Shown piece after piece: positions 10,833-33,890 of a stretch of 64,000 nt of DNA. Position numbers and translations under genes: made by a program. The stretch covers positions 15,958,227 to 16,022,226 of the forward strand of contig OX459105.1 of the NCBI GenBank assembly GCA_949775045.1, given 5' to 3'. Origin of the DNA: Metridium senile (taxonomy: Eukaryota; Cnidaria; Anthozoa; Actiniaria; Metridiidae). A model generated the notes under the pieces. The model saw only the letters and a program-made list of their open reading frames with translations, had not been told where the DNA came from and made no database searches. Position 1 is the first letter of the stretch, and every line of letters begins with the position of its first letter.

Positions 10833-13475
10833 CTAAACTTCATCATAAAACATATAGTAGTTATCTTTTTTTTTTTCTCTCTGGTGTTTCTTGTTATTCT
10901 TCGGTTGCGATATACGCTGTACATTTTTAAAATCCGCTGCCAGGGAAAATGTTGGTAGGGTGTGGGGAACAAATCTGAGAAAATACTTCCCTTGAAATAT
11001 TTTCTTATAGTTTGCTCGCATTCCCTTGCTGCCACCCAGGGGCACAGGCATTTGTTCGATAGTTTGATCAAATATACAATTCATTTGGTTCCTTCTATCC
11101 TGAGCATTATAAAACTGCAAGGAAAAAAACAAAATAACAGTGTTTAATAAGATTTTTCAAAGGGAAAGCGCTGTCACTTTGTAAATACTCTCTCATTTCC
11201 ACAGAAAATTCAACTTCATTCAAGGCCCTATGTAGCGATTTGGAGCATATTCCCAAACAAATACCAGGTGCATTATGCTTAACGCTTACTGTGTGACTCG
11301 CCGTACCGTAGTCACTTAAAAAAACATTTGATAAATTTTTGATATTATTTTGAAATTTTTCCATCTCAATGGACCAATCAGGAACAAGTTTATATCGACA
11401 GGCGGAGACTTTAGAAACTTTGATGTCTGTAATTGGTCCATTGAGATGAAAAAAAAAGAATGTCAAAAATTAATCAAAGGTTTTTGTAAGTGACTACGGT
11501 ACGGCAGTCGCACAGTAACTGTACCTTTACGTACTTTCTCGTGCTTCACAGAAATCACAGAAATTATTTCGTGTGTTAAAATGGAACTAACAAAGCCATG
11601 TGATTAAGTATTACCCATAATGCACCAGGTACATGTTATGTGGCTCACTGAATTTCTGCAAATCTATATCCCGGGTATACATTCTGTGGTGCACTCTAAT
11701 ATTAGCGGGTCTTAAAAACAGACACAATTGTTTTTGAGTACTACCTACCAAGGACACGAGGTAGCCGTTAGCAAGACAAAGAGTGTTGTTGGAAATCCGG
11801 GAGCGGATCTGGACGAATTTACGTGTACCCATCTTCGTCGTTCCATTGATCGAGACCTCATCAAGACTTATTTCAGCTAAAAACAAACAACATTAGATGA
11901 ACACGTACAGAATTTAATAATGATTACTAAATATTATATGTTAAAGAAGATGTTTGCTTGCTTCCTTGTTTGCTTGCATGCTTGCATGCTTGCTTGTATG
12001 CTTGCATGCTTGCTTGTATGCTGGCTGGCTGGCTCTCCATCGTTCACACTTACTCACACCGTCAATGCATCAATGCCATACGCCCTATGCAAAAGAGCAA
12101 GGGACTGGGAACGAGCAACACCAAACACCATGAACAATAAAATATTTCAATAATATTTTTCCCTTACAAGAAAAAGAATGTCTAAATTAGTAATTTTGTA
12201 GAGTTCTGTTGTCATACATTGAATCATTCCAGAGTTATAAGGATTTAAAATGTACAATAAACGCGAAAGCGAGGCTCTAAAGGCCCAAGTGCAAATTTTA
12301 AGCCAAATCTTTGTAAATTCAGAAAGCTGTAACTTTTTATCAGTTTATGTTACTACATTGAAATTTTGAAATATCACTAATTTCGATGTGCTCTTTCTGC
12401 ATGATAAAAGTAATCTTTCTGATTAAGTAAGGAATTGCCTTTTTGCATAGGGTGTATGCACTTTTCTTCTACAAGTTCACAAATGAACTTCTCGTCTGGC
12501 AGAACATTTACCTTTTCATTTCATTGTCCACTTAATTAATCACACATCAATTATGCGGTACATTTATACATACCATACTGGTCTTTTTTACCAATATTTG
12601 CATCACATTCCATAATCCTGAGATACATTCCTGTAAACCAAATGTGCAAATATTTTGGATTTCTGTGTCTTTGTTTTAATTTTTGATCGTTTTCCATCGT
12701 TTTCCTAGCACTAAATAAAAAAATGTAAGAAAGGAAAAGGTTGAACAAATGTTAATTGACAGTATTAAACGTCTCAGTTTATAAGGGTCAACATAACTTG
12801 TGAATAGCTAGCTGAACAATTGCTCTATTTCATTATGACGTCACAATGTGTTTTAGTGGGGAATAGATTCGCCGAAAACAATGGTAATTTCAACTAAATC
12901 TTCTTTCTCTTTGAAAATTGAGCTTCAAATTATCTAATTTTTATATATGTTATGTGTCCATGTTTATACTTTCATATTTATGGCATTTTGTTGTCAATTC
13001 TTTCCAATCCGTCTTGTAAATGCAATTTTATCGTGTATTCTCGTATTGTTGTTATGAATCTGTCCCCCACTAGACCTGGTGACCATGGTCCTTAGCGTTA
13101 GAACATTAGAATGTTTTGATGTGAAGTCATAGTGAAATAGGACAATTGACACGAAATATTCAACAAACGAAATCACTGAAATCCCAATTAAATGATACAT
13201 TATAAATCCGCCCACATGATCAAGAGACCAACCAATCAAATAAAACTATTTATGTAAGGAAAGAGAGTAGAAAGCGCGGGGAAATTTCAGTTCAGTTAAG
13301 GGATGCACTAAAAAAAGCGAACCTCATCGATCCCACATGCAAAATACAAATTTTTCAGTGAACAAGGTAAATCGATACTTAAACCCAAGCCAATCTCTTA
13401 CCCAGCCGTTTCATGACAAAAACAGACCAAACAGACCAACAGCAAAGGACCAACTGATGGTAGAAATTTGACCAT
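10833..13475 (-). CDS. FGF-like secreted beta-trefoil protein, gene A
   Basis: Exons 13475-13402, 12710-12574, 11876-11749 and 11114-10833 give about 206 residues. All junctions are GT-AG; phases are 2, 1 and 0. Exon 1 is a signal peptide (MVKFLPSVGPLLLVCLVCFC). Exon 2 has YLHIWFTGMYLRIMECD, like the GxFLRI strand of FGFs. Exon 3 has VQIRSRISNNTLCLANGYLV, like V.I.G..S...YLCM...G.L. Exon 4 has CIFDQ at the place of the FGF C-x-F-x-E motif and a basic tail. FGF core domains are also split into three exons, with a middle exon whose length is 3n+2, as here (128 nt). If correct, the product is a secreted ligand for receptor tyrosine kinases. The sequence is very diverged, and another beta-trefoil family such as IL-1-like or a lectin is possible. 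The gene structure is more secure than the function. Confidence 0.68.
11283..11522. mobile_element. Inverted-repeat element in gene A last intron
   Basis: Outer arms carry CCGTACCGTAGTCACTTA (left) and TAAGTGACTACGGTACGG (right, near 11488-11506). An inner pair, CATCTCAATGGACCAAT and ATTGGTCCATTGAGATG, folds as well. The 119-residue open frame that crosses it on the minus strand is an artefact of this palindrome. Confidence 0.75.
11950..12030. repeat. TTGCTTGCATGC-type simple repeat
   Basis: Imperfect 4-8 bp repeats of TTGC/ATGC lie in the intron between exons 2 and 3 of FGF-like gene A. The Leu/Cys-rich frames read from it are not genes. Confidence 0.8.
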
Positions 13476-13599
13476 CTTTTTCACTCTGGTATAAACACGG
13501 CTTTTCTGAGTGGATCAACAATATGTTATCTTTCCTCAACGAATCCCTTTATTTCCAGTGAACAACATCAGAAATTCTTGCACTCTTAGCTAACCAGGA

Positions 13600-13970
13600 T
13601 GAGTCATAACGTCAAACGATTTTGATTGGTCAAAACAGGGTGCGATAAATTGATATAGAGCTCCCTAATTAGTTTTATTTTTCAAAAATACATTTTTTGG
13701 ATGTTACCGAATTTAACGTTTAGCCAATCAACAAACATGAAACAATTAACTTATGTTTTTAGTCAAAACTAATTGATAATTTTATAATAGGTTTATTAAT
13801 TTAATATTATAGCTATAAGTGCTTTCATTATTGCCATTTTGCCAGCCAATGAAAAGAAGACATGGAACATTTAGAGAGAAATTACGTCACATAGAACGGA
13901 TGTGATTGGTCGAGACAGAGTCAGTTAGCTGGTTGTAACTTGTATGCCTCAAGCAAAGTATCCTAATTGA
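13600..13970 (+). promoter_or_regulatory. CCAAT/CRE block upstream of FGF-like gene A
   Basis: A block starting about 130 bp upstream of the gene A start codon contains GATTGGTCAAAACAGG, AGCCAATCA, AGCCAATGA, TTACGTCAC (13882-13890) and GATTGGTCGAGACA. These match CCAAT boxes (NF-Y) in both orientations and a CREB/ATF site. The same order recurs upstream of genes B and C and at an orphan copy (33.6-33.8 kb). It ends with TTGTATGCCTCAAGCAAA, which in the copy near 40.4 kb leads into a plus-strand signal-peptide exon. It may be a bidirectional promoter. Sequence conservation is seen; function is inferred. Confidence 0.6.
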
Positions 13971-14435
13971 TGCGTGGTTATGAAACCCTTTTATTTACTA
14001 TATATTTGTGAACTACTTATCGCTTTTATAATAATAATTTAAGAAATTATGTAAATATAAACATGTAGTCTTTAGAAAACATTTAATCGTATTCTTCAGC
14101 TTTTTTAAAGATTATAAAAATGCAGCTACATTTTATCGGAAAAGCTGTTCCAGTTATATTAATTACAGTATATATGAAAATCCCTTGAGTTCAATGATGA
14201 ATGTCCTTTCATTCACGTTATTACCTATCAATGCTAATTAAAATTACTATTCAGTTAAGCTCAACATTTTAATGATTACCAATATATACTAAAATGAATG
14301 GCAATAAAAGAAAATGGTTGTATTTTCATGTTAATAGGAATGTACTATTTTTCCTCGTGAAAAGCCCAAACACAGCGTTATTAATTAACACATCCTATGG
14401 ATGCAATGTAAATTAAGGTATTGATGTTCAACAGC
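13971..14435. other. AT-rich intergenic DNA
   Basis: No coding frame, RNA gene or repeat recognised; the base composition is strongly AT. Confidence 0.5.
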
Positions 14436-14882
14436 TGGTACACACTACGCGACAAGTCGCTGCAACAACAACGTGGCGACACGTTGTGGCGACAACTTCC
14501 CTCGTGTGCATGCACGTATAGTTTTTGTGGCATTGTGTCCCCGTGACACGTCGCATAAGTTCAAACTGGCTTGAATTCGTGCGTCAGATCGGAGCAACAA
14601 AATGAGGCCTCGTCTACACGAATCCGATCCGGCTGAAACCGCATAGAAATATTTGCGTCCACACGAATCCGCGTATCCGGAGGATTCAAGTAAAAGTATG
14701 CGGTTTCGGCGACCAGATTCACTGGATTCGTGTGGACGATAGGCCGATTCGCATCAAAACGTATGCGGTTTCAAAAGTATCCGGATCCGTGTAGACGGGG
14801 TCTAAGTGAAAGTGGTGTCACGGTGGCGTGTTTTGGAAGCAGTACACACGAAGCAATGTTGCAGCGACGTGTCGCTTAGTCG
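14436..14882. mobile_element. TIR element carrying a nested CCTCGTCTACACG MITE
   Basis: The outer ends are ACACACTACGCGACAAGTCG (near 14450) and the near complement TTGCAGCGACGTGTCGC ending near 14877. Between them sits a 197-bp palindromic MITE (14606-14802) starting GGCCTCGTCTACACGAATCC and ending GTGTAGACGGGGTC. This is a transposon inside a transposon. Confidence 0.75.
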
Positions 14883-14899
14883 AAAGGCCGATTCACACT

Positions 14900-15080
14900 A
14901 CATTGTAAGTCTACAAAGGCACTCGAAAGGCCAATTAAGTGAATGCCTTTGCAGACTTACAATTTTAGTGGTAGAGTGCGAGAGAGTCTTTACGGCTATG
15001 ATAAAGCGAACTAGTGAGCTGAGAGTCGTATGTTTACTGAGATATTACAATGTAGTGACAGTGTGCGAAAGAGAGAGTCA
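14900..15080. repeat. Hairpin and diverged 81-bp minisatellite units
   Basis: TTGTAAGTCTACAAAGGCA (14904) and its near complement TGCCTTTGCAGACTTACAA form a hairpin. This is followed by AACTAGTGAGCTGAGAG and ATTACAATGTAGTGACAGTG, which are units of the 81-bp repeat. The sequence at 15080-15290 just beyond is nearly identical to 35565-35775, so the 3' flanks of FGF-like genes B and C are duplicated together. Confidence 0.65.
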
Positions 15081-15432
15081 GTACTCCCCGGTATTTTGTT
15101 GAGGGAAAGTAGGGTGGGGCGAGATATAGGTAAGTGTTGAGGGAGGTAAGAAGCGGACAAGGAGCTGAGTAGGGTTGATGGGGTACGAGCATCGACATGA
15201 AATAAATTCGTTTTTTTATATTGTTTTGCAACACTTTTTTATTTTGATTCTTCAATATATATGCCAGCAATTGCACACTTGCATTTACACGTTCCCAATC
15301 TATTCTATTTTATTCTGTATTTTGTTAGTCAAGTTTCTACTATGGGACTTGTACTGCTATTTCAATAAATCAAATGTCAGCCTTTACTTAACACATTCAC
15401 TGAATTTCAAAATCAGTCAGACACGTGCACGT

Positions 15433-26549
<11,117 letters not shown>

Positions 26550-26684
26550 CTTTAGCTCTCGTTGGATCACGATATAATCACTACAAGTCTCCAGCAATTA
26601 CAATGTGCTATCTCTCTCAGTACTCACTATATTAATCATGGACAACAACAACAAATTGTTGCACTCTAAGCTAACCACAATGAT

Positions 26685-27055
26685 TCATAACGTCAAACGA
26701 TTGTGATTGGTCAAAACAGGGTGCGATAAATTGATATAATGCTCCCTAATTAGTAGTTTTATTTTTCAAACATTTTTTGGATGTTACTGAATTTAACATC
26801 TAGCCAATCACAAAACTGAACGAATTGAATAATCACTGCAGCGATTGGTTAAAACTGTAATAGGTGTAATTCTACAATATAGGTTCATTAATTAAATATC
26901 ATAACTATAAGTACTTTTAGTATTGCCATTTTGCCAGCCAATGAAAATAAGACATGGAACATTTAGAGAGAAATTACGTCACATAGAACGGATGTGAATA
27001 GTCGAGACAGAGTCAGTTAGCTGGTCGTAACTTGTATGCCTCAAGCAAAGTATCT
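26685..27055 (+). promoter_or_regulatory. CCAAT/CRE block upstream of FGF-like gene B
   Basis: Same order as the block upstream of gene A: GATTGGTCAAAACAGG, AGCCAATCA, AGCCAATGA, then TTACGTCAC (26974-26982). The last CCAAT box is altered to GAATAGTC. The block is about 140-500 bp upstream of the gene B start codon. Confidence 0.6.
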
Positions 27056-27164
27056 TTAGCCTGAAGCAATTGACGTGTGAAACTATTGTTTATAGAAAAA
27101 GCTCTATTTGTGAACTGTCTTTTCTATAATGATATATTAGAATCTATGTGAAATCATTAACACT

Positions 27165-27385
27165 CACACTCCCTCAGTAACAACGAGCTCTTATATCTGA
27201 GAATAGTATTCTTAGAGTATTATAATGTAGTGGTATAGTGTACGAGAGAGTCCTCTCTCAATAAAAACGAACTAGTGAGTTGAGAGTTGTATTCTTAGAA
27301 TATTAGAATGTAGTGGTAGTGTCTGAGAGAGTCAGTAAAAACAAACAAGTCAGCTGAGCTGAGAGTAGTATTCTTAGAATATGTA
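27165..27385. repeat. 81-bp minisatellite, about three diverged units
   Basis: Units contain ACTCCCTCAGTAACAACGAG, CTTAGAGTATTATAATGTAG and AACTAGTGAGTTGAGAG. They mark the border between gene B upstream DNA and the repeat X cluster. Confidence 0.7.
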
Positions 27386-28739
27386 TTAGATAGTTACTGA
27401 GGCCGGCAGCAATATATCTAATATTGCTACCCGGCCGAAGTGACTATCGTATATAGTTACTATTCACTACCCTGCCCCATTGTTCTCTCTCTTAACCCGT
27501 GAAATAGAAATGGCTTGCTAAAGTGTAATAGTCAAATACACTCAAAAGAAAACAATGGAAATATGGTCTACTAAAGTGTATTAGTCTAATGTCTATTTCA
27601 CGGGTTAAATGACTTCACTCTATCAGCCAATGAAAATGTAATTATCATTCAATAGCCTGTCCCATTATTGTTCTCTTTGTTGCATAATAATCAGCGGTTT
27701 CTTGTCTCTTTGAATATAATAACAATAGTCTTTAATTACTTTAATTAGTTATAATTTCATCAATTCTATTTAGAGGAATGCTAATGAACTTGATGACATT
27801 AAACGTGTTTTTGGTGCAAATTTTTCATCGGTTGCCTGGGTAGTATCATGGCTTAAAGCGCGGATACAGCAATGTAGAAGGTCTCGGTTCGAATCCTGGC
27901 ATTGGTACTCAAAGACTTTTTTCACCAAAAATTGCTATCTAGTAAATTCTAAGTCTGATGATGCTTACTAGAATGGAAATTATTAGTTACACACTTAAGC
28001 AGAACACACGGCAATATGTTTGATATTGCAGAGTGCGAACTGCAACATAACTACAATCATTGACAAAAGTGTTGGCACGAATGTGATAAAGTTATTTTAG
28101 CACTGCTGAAATTCTACTTCTCCCCCCACCCCCCTTCGCAATGTTGAGGTGGGAGTCATTGTTTGGTGCTTGTGTGGTTGACCTGTCAATGCGCCATCAT
28201 TTCACACCAACATTGATGTGGGGGGAAGGGGGGGAAATTTTTTATACTTAAAACTTTGCTAGTCACTCCAATTTGTGTTTACTTACTACTTAAGATATCT
28301 TTTTACACAATGTTTGTGGAATTTTTGCTATAAAGCCGTTGAATTTCAGCTCAACTTGGTTTTATCACAAGCGCGCGCTTGACCTCAATTATACGTCATG
28401 CTTTCATCGCTCGTTATAAATAAACGCAATTTTCAAATTTAAGTTTTCGGCATATTTTTCCATTGGCTTAGTATGCCAAATTACAGGACAAATTCAATTT
28501 AATACATACGACTTATAATACAAGGGAATTTAGCTCCGCGATAGAATGGTTTTCTTTCAAAATTGATAGGTGCTTGTATGGGGGTACACTGGCCTATTCC
28601 TTGACAGAAGTGACGTCACAGTTGGACTTCACGGGCCATTCACACATAAAAAGAAACAACTCAACGAAGGTTTTGTCATATCAAATTGGTTTGGTTTACA
28701 GACTTTGTAGAAACAAGAAATTCGTGAAAAAGTGTTCCA

Positions 28740-29008
28740 GACAATCATTGACAAAAGTGTTGGCACGAATGTGATAAAGTTATTTTAGCACTGCTGAAAT
28801 TCTACTTCTCCCCCCACCCCCCTTCGCAATGTTGAGGTGGGAGTCATTGTTTGGTGCTTGTGTGGTTGACCTGTCAATGCGCCATCATTTCACACCAACA
28901 TTGATGTGGGGGGAAGGGGGGGAAATTTTTTATACTTAAAATAAATGAAGTAGTCACTATGAGATAAAATACTAAAATCGTGCCAACTACTTTTGACAAT
29001 GATTGTCT
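28740..29008. mobile_element. MITE (ACAATCATTGACAAAAGT)
   Basis: The left end ACAATCATTGACAAAAGTGT and right end ACTTTTGACAATGATTGT are inverted, with GGCACGA and TCGTGCC just inside. A 5' part of another copy is at 28048-28253. Both contain C-rich and G-rich runs (CCCCCCACCCCCC; GGGGGGAAGGGGGGG). Confidence 0.75.
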
Positions 29009-29009
29009 G

Positions 29010-30235
29010 AACGACAAAAGGTGTTCTAAAATATATGCTTTGCATTTCTGATTTAATTTTTGTTCCTAAAATAAAGCACCCGCACTTGTTACATAACTTC
29101 AAATTGAGATTGCTAAAAATATCTGAAGAAAGTGTTATCTTTCAATGAGTTTAGTTCATCCGTCACGTCATCCTAATTAGGTGATAAAGTGATTTTTGGT
29201 GTACAGCTTTAAAGTTATTGTCTTTCATATAGTTTCGATACTAAACAAATGAAGTCATACCACTAAAAGAAAGAAAAAGAAAAGTTGTAATTATTAAGTA
29301 TGAATTTTGTCAATTCCAAATTGTAAAATGCTTGTTATGGTTTGTTGAAATGAAGAGAAAGCTAAAAAATCGTTTAAAATTAATCACTGATATTCGAAAG
29401 TGCAAACATATTTTCTCATATTTCTCCATATTTATTTATAAAATGTCAAGTGATTCATTATCAACGTTTACATAGGAATGTTAACTTTTCTTCCTAATAC
29501 GTATAAATCTTGATCCATTATTCGTAGCAAAATAGTCACTGTATAAAGATCGCTCGTTTTTTTAACACAGGGAGCCCAACGGTTCTCCCCAACGGTACTC
29601 CATCCAATAAACGCTAAAAAACATGTCAAAACTGAAGGCTTTTAAAAATTTTCGATATTTTCATAAAGAACAGCAAAGGATCTTAACATTTATGAGGGTT
29701 CATAGCCATTAGAAACGCTCTTTTGGTGATTTTGGAACGGTTCTCCCTTGTAAACATTACAAATGAAAGGTCAACTATAGCTTTATTATAGCGGAGTAGG
29801 GGAGTACCGTTGATATTTTCGCTGCGATTTACAAATTTTAGAAAAAAACCATCCCATGGTGTTTGAACATTTGCAAAGCAAATGTTGATATATATTTTGG
29901 ACCGACAAATTCAAAATTCTCTCAATTATCAACAAATTAGTCATGGAGTACCGTGCGGAGTACCGTTGGAAGCTCCTTGTAAAAGTGCAAAATCGCTATT
30001 TGTGGATGCATTTCGCAAGGCAATGTTTAGTAAAAGCGCTAGAAATAAACTTAAATACTACTAACATGTAGTTAATTGCAATTGCTTTTTAATTTTATAA
30101 AGGAAACATGAACATTTTAGTTGCAAAAGTGTTATTGAATATATAGTGGTCTACGTGAATACTTCCGGTCATTGAGCTACTCTATTTTCTATATACTACA
30201 TAACATTTTTGACCAGAAACGTTTAAAAAATGTTT
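29010..30235. other. Interior of the 2.7-kb insertion, no gene
   Basis: AT-rich, with no domain-bearing frame. The two stretches GGGAGTACCGTTG and GGAGTACCGTTGG near 29790 and 29957 are a short direct repeat. Confidence 0.45.
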
Positions 30236-30814
30236 GCTAGTCACTCCAATTTGTGTTTACTTACTACTTAAGATATCTTTTTACACAATGTTTGTGGAAT
30301 TTTTGCTATAAAGCCGTTGAATTTCAGCTCAACTTGGTTTTATCACAAGCGCGCGCTTGACCTCAATTATACGTCATGCTTTCATCGCTCGTTATAAATA
30401 AACGCAATTTTCAAATTTAAGTTTTCGGCATATTTTTCCATTGGCTTAGTATGCCAAATTACAGGACAAATTCAATTTAATACATACGACTTATAATACA
30501 AGGGAATTTAGCTCCGCGATAGAATGGTTTTCTTTCAAAATTGATAGGTGCTTGTATGGGGGTACACTGGCCTATTCCTTGACAGAAGTGACGTCACAGT
30601 TGGACTTCACGGGCCATTCACACATAAAAAGAAACAACTCAACGAAGGTTTTGTCATATCAAATTGGTTTGGTTTACAGACTTTGTAGAAACAAGAAATT
30701 CGTGAAAAAGTGTTCCAGACATGTAGATATCTTTGCTTTCAAACGCGGGTACTCAGCAATCAGTGATTTAGTGCAGAGAGAGAACAATGGGGTAGGATGG
30801 TGAATAGTAACTAT

Positions 30815-30932
30815 GTATTAGATAGTTACTGAGGCCGGCAGCAATATTAGATATATTGCAGTCAGCTGAGGGCGCAGCCCGAAGCTGACTGCAATATATC
30901 TAATATTGCTAGCCGGCCGAAGTGACTATCGT
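30815..30932. repeat. Palindrome between repeat X copies
   Basis: TTACTGAGGCCGGCAGCAAT...ATATATTGCAGTCAGCT is followed by its complement AGCTGACTGCAATATAT...GCCGGCCGAAGTGACTATC. Related palindromes flank the other X copies (23520-23615, 27385-27450). Confidence 0.8.
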
Positions 30933-32445
30933 ATATAGTTACTATTCACCACCCTGCCCCATTGTTTTCTCTCTTGCACAGTAATCGGCGGTTTCTTGTG
31001 TTTTTGAATATAATAAAAATAGGCTTACCAAACTTTCACGCTGGGCTGGCAGTGTACTGAAATCGGCGTTTTTAAGCGTGATTTTGAATAACTTTTTATA
31101 GTTAGGTCCGATCAACTTCAAATTTTATATGTGAAGAGTACACACCCAAAGAAAATAATTCTTCTTTTCACTTTTACAAATGTTACGATTTTTGGCGGGA
31201 AAATAACGTCATCAATTTTAGAGGAAAATCTAAAATGAGGGTAATGCAAAATTTTAAAATGCGCATTTGAAAGAACTCATTGAGATACGTTCAAAACCGA
31301 AGAGATAATAGTCAAAGTCAAATTTAATCTAAAGTTATAATTTTTTGAATGTAAAATAGAAAACATTTCTAAACTTCAAAAATCATATATTTTGATTAAA
31401 TTTGACTTTGACTGTTATCTCTTCGGTTTTGAACATATCTCAATGAGTTCTTTCAAATGCGCATTTTAAAATTTTGCATAACCCTCTATTTCAATTTCCC
31501 ACTAAAATTGGTGACGTCATTTTCCCGCCAAAAATCGTAACATTTGTAAAAGTGAAAAGAAGAAAATTTTTCTTTTGGTGTTTACTTTTCACATGTAAAA
31601 CTTCAAGTTGATCGGACTTAACTATAAATCATTTTGTTTTTTACTCGACAAGGGACTGGAACCAATATTATGTTAGTACTCTGCTGAATGCAAGGCATTG
31701 TGGGCACAACTTAAACTTGTCAAGGAAAACTTGTTCATCATCTACACGAGCAAGGAAACCTTGTCAATATAAAATTGTCAAGGAAATCTTGCTGATCGTC
31801 TACACGAGCAATGAAAATTGTCAAGGATACTTGTCAAGGAAAAATTGCTCGTGTCAACGCCGCTTAATTAGTTATAATATTATCAGCCAATGAAAATGTA
31901 ATAATCATTCAATAGCCTGTCCCATTATTGTTCTCTTTGTTGCATAATAATCAGCGGTTTCTTGTCTCTTTGAATATAATAACAATAGGCTTACCAAACT
32001 CTAATTAGTTATAATTTCATCAATTCTATTTAGAGGAATGCTAATGAACTTGATGACATTAAACGTGTTTTTGTTGCAAGTTTTCCATCGGTTGCCTGGG
32101 TAGCATAATGGCTTAAAGCGCGGATACAGCAATGCAGAAGGTCTCGGTTCGAATCCTGGCATTGGTACTCAAAGTCTTTTTTCACCAAAAATCGCTATCT
32201 AGTAAATTATTTAATGAATTATAAGTCTGATGATGCTTACTAGAATGGAAATTATTAGTTATACACACTTAACAAAACACACTGCAATATGTTTGATATT
32301 GCAGAGTGCGAACTGCAATATGTTTGATATTGCAGAGTGCGAACTGCAACATAACTAAATATCTTTGCTTTCAGACGCGGGTACTCAGCAATCAGTGATT
32401 TAGTGCAGAGAGAGAACAATGGGGTAGGGTGGTGAATAGTAACTA
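30933..32445 (+). mobile_element. Repeat X, copy 3 (least interrupted)
   Basis: The ends are ATAGTTACTATTCACCACC and GGTGGTGAATAGTAACTAT with matching CCCCATTGTT/AACAATGGGG just inside. It holds a foldback element (31075-31640), ACTTGTCAAGGAAA repeats (31690-31860), the tRNA-like segment (32090-32166) and a duplicated TGCAATATGTTTGATATTGCA palindrome. No transposase frame is visible. Confidence 0.7.
31075..31640. mobile_element. Foldback element with 250-bp arms
   Basis: The left arm contains ATTTTTGGCGGGAAAATAACG and TCAAAACCGAAGAGATAA; the right arm contains the complements in reverse order. The loop is about 60 bp near 31360. No coding frame is present. Confidence 0.85.
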
Positions 32446-33225
32446 TTACAATGTAGTGGTAGTGTGTAAGAGAGTCCTTTCTCAGTAAAAACAAACTAGT
32501 CAGCTGAGAGTTTTATTCTTAGAATATTAGAATGTAGTGGTAGTGTGTTGGAGAGTCCTTTCTCAGTAAAAACAAACTAGTCAGCTGAGAGTTTTATTCT
32601 TAGAATATTAGAATGTAGTGGTAGTGTGTTGGAGAGAGTCCTTTCTCAGTAAAAACGAACTAGTCAGCTGAGAGTTTTATTCTTAGAATATTAGAATGTA
32701 GTGGTAGTGCATGTGTTGGAGAGTCCTTTCTCAGTAAAAACGAACTAGTCAGCTGAGAGTAGTATTCTTAGAATATTAGAATGTAGTGGTAGTGCATGTG
32801 TTGGAGAGTCCTTTCTCAGTAAAAACGAACTAGTCAGCTGAGAGTAGTATTCTTAGAATATTAGAATGTAGTGGTAGTGTGTGAGAGAGTCCTTTCTAAG
32901 TAAAAACGAACTAGTCAGCTGAGAGTAGTATTCTTAGAATATTAGAATGTAGCGGTAGTGTGTTAGAGAGTCCTTTCTAAGTAAAAACAAACTAGTCAGC
33001 TGAGAGTTTTATTCTTAGAATATTAGAATGTAGTGGTAGTGCATGTGTTGGAGAGTCCTTTCTCAGTAAAAACGAACTAGTCAGCTGAGAGTAGTATTCT
33101 TAGAATATTAGAATGTAGTGGTAGTGTGTGAGAGAGTCCTTTCTAAGTAAAAACGAACTAGTCAGCTGAGAGTAGTATTCTTAGAATATTAGAATGTAGT
33201 GGTAGTGCATGTGTTGGAGAGTCAT
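32445..33225. repeat. 81-bp minisatellite array, about 9-10 units
   Basis: The unit reads GAGTCCTTTCTCAGTAAAAA, then CGAACTAGTCAGCTGAGAG, then TATTCTTAGAATATTAGAAT, then GTAGTGGTAGTGTGTG. Units differ by a few bases and by a CATG insertion. The array continues at 35205-35560. Neighbouring units are over 90% alike by eye. Confidence 0.9.
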
Positions 33226-33229
33226 GAAT

Positions 33230-33889
<660 letters not shown>

Positions 33890-33890
<1 letters not shown>

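Larger units (their letters stand above)
28048..30722. mobile_element. 2.7-kb insertion with 485-bp direct repeats
   Basis: Two near-identical 485-bp direct repeats (28254-28740, 30236-30720) flank about 1.5 kb. The left repeat is preceded by, and the 1.5-kb interior begins with, copies of an ACAATCATTGACAAAAGT element. The repeats include a short frame (MYGGTLAYSL...) with no recognised domain. An LTR retrotransposon is possible, but no gag or pol frame is visible, so it could equally be a segmental duplication. Confidence 0.55.
27452..30814 (+). mobile_element. Repeat X, copy 2, with nested insertions
   Basis: The ends are ATAGTTACTATTCACTACC and GGATGGTGAATAGTAACTAT. It carries a 117-bp MITE (27492-27608, ends TTAACCCGTGAAATAGA), a tRNA-like segment (27830-27905) and a 2.7-kb insertion (28048-30722). 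Uninterrupted sequence at the insertion site is seen near 17515 (complement) and 32345. Confidence 0.7.

Noticed and set aside
11107..11466. 119-residue minus-strand frame
   Set aside because: It spans an intron palindrome and stops at the exon 4 acceptor of gene A; no counterpart exists in genes B and C.
28574..30803. Short frames starting MYGGTLAYSL at 28574 and 30552
   Set aside because: Identical because they lie in the 485-bp direct repeats; no domain and no splice-flanked structure.
27830..32166. Functional tRNA genes at 27830-27905 and 32090-32166
   Set aside because: A and B boxes are present but acceptor and T stems do not pair properly, and the copies sit inside repeat X.
32445..33225. 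Regular 81-bp repeats resembling a CRISPR array
   Set aside because: Contiguous repeats without spacers in an animal genome; a minisatellite.
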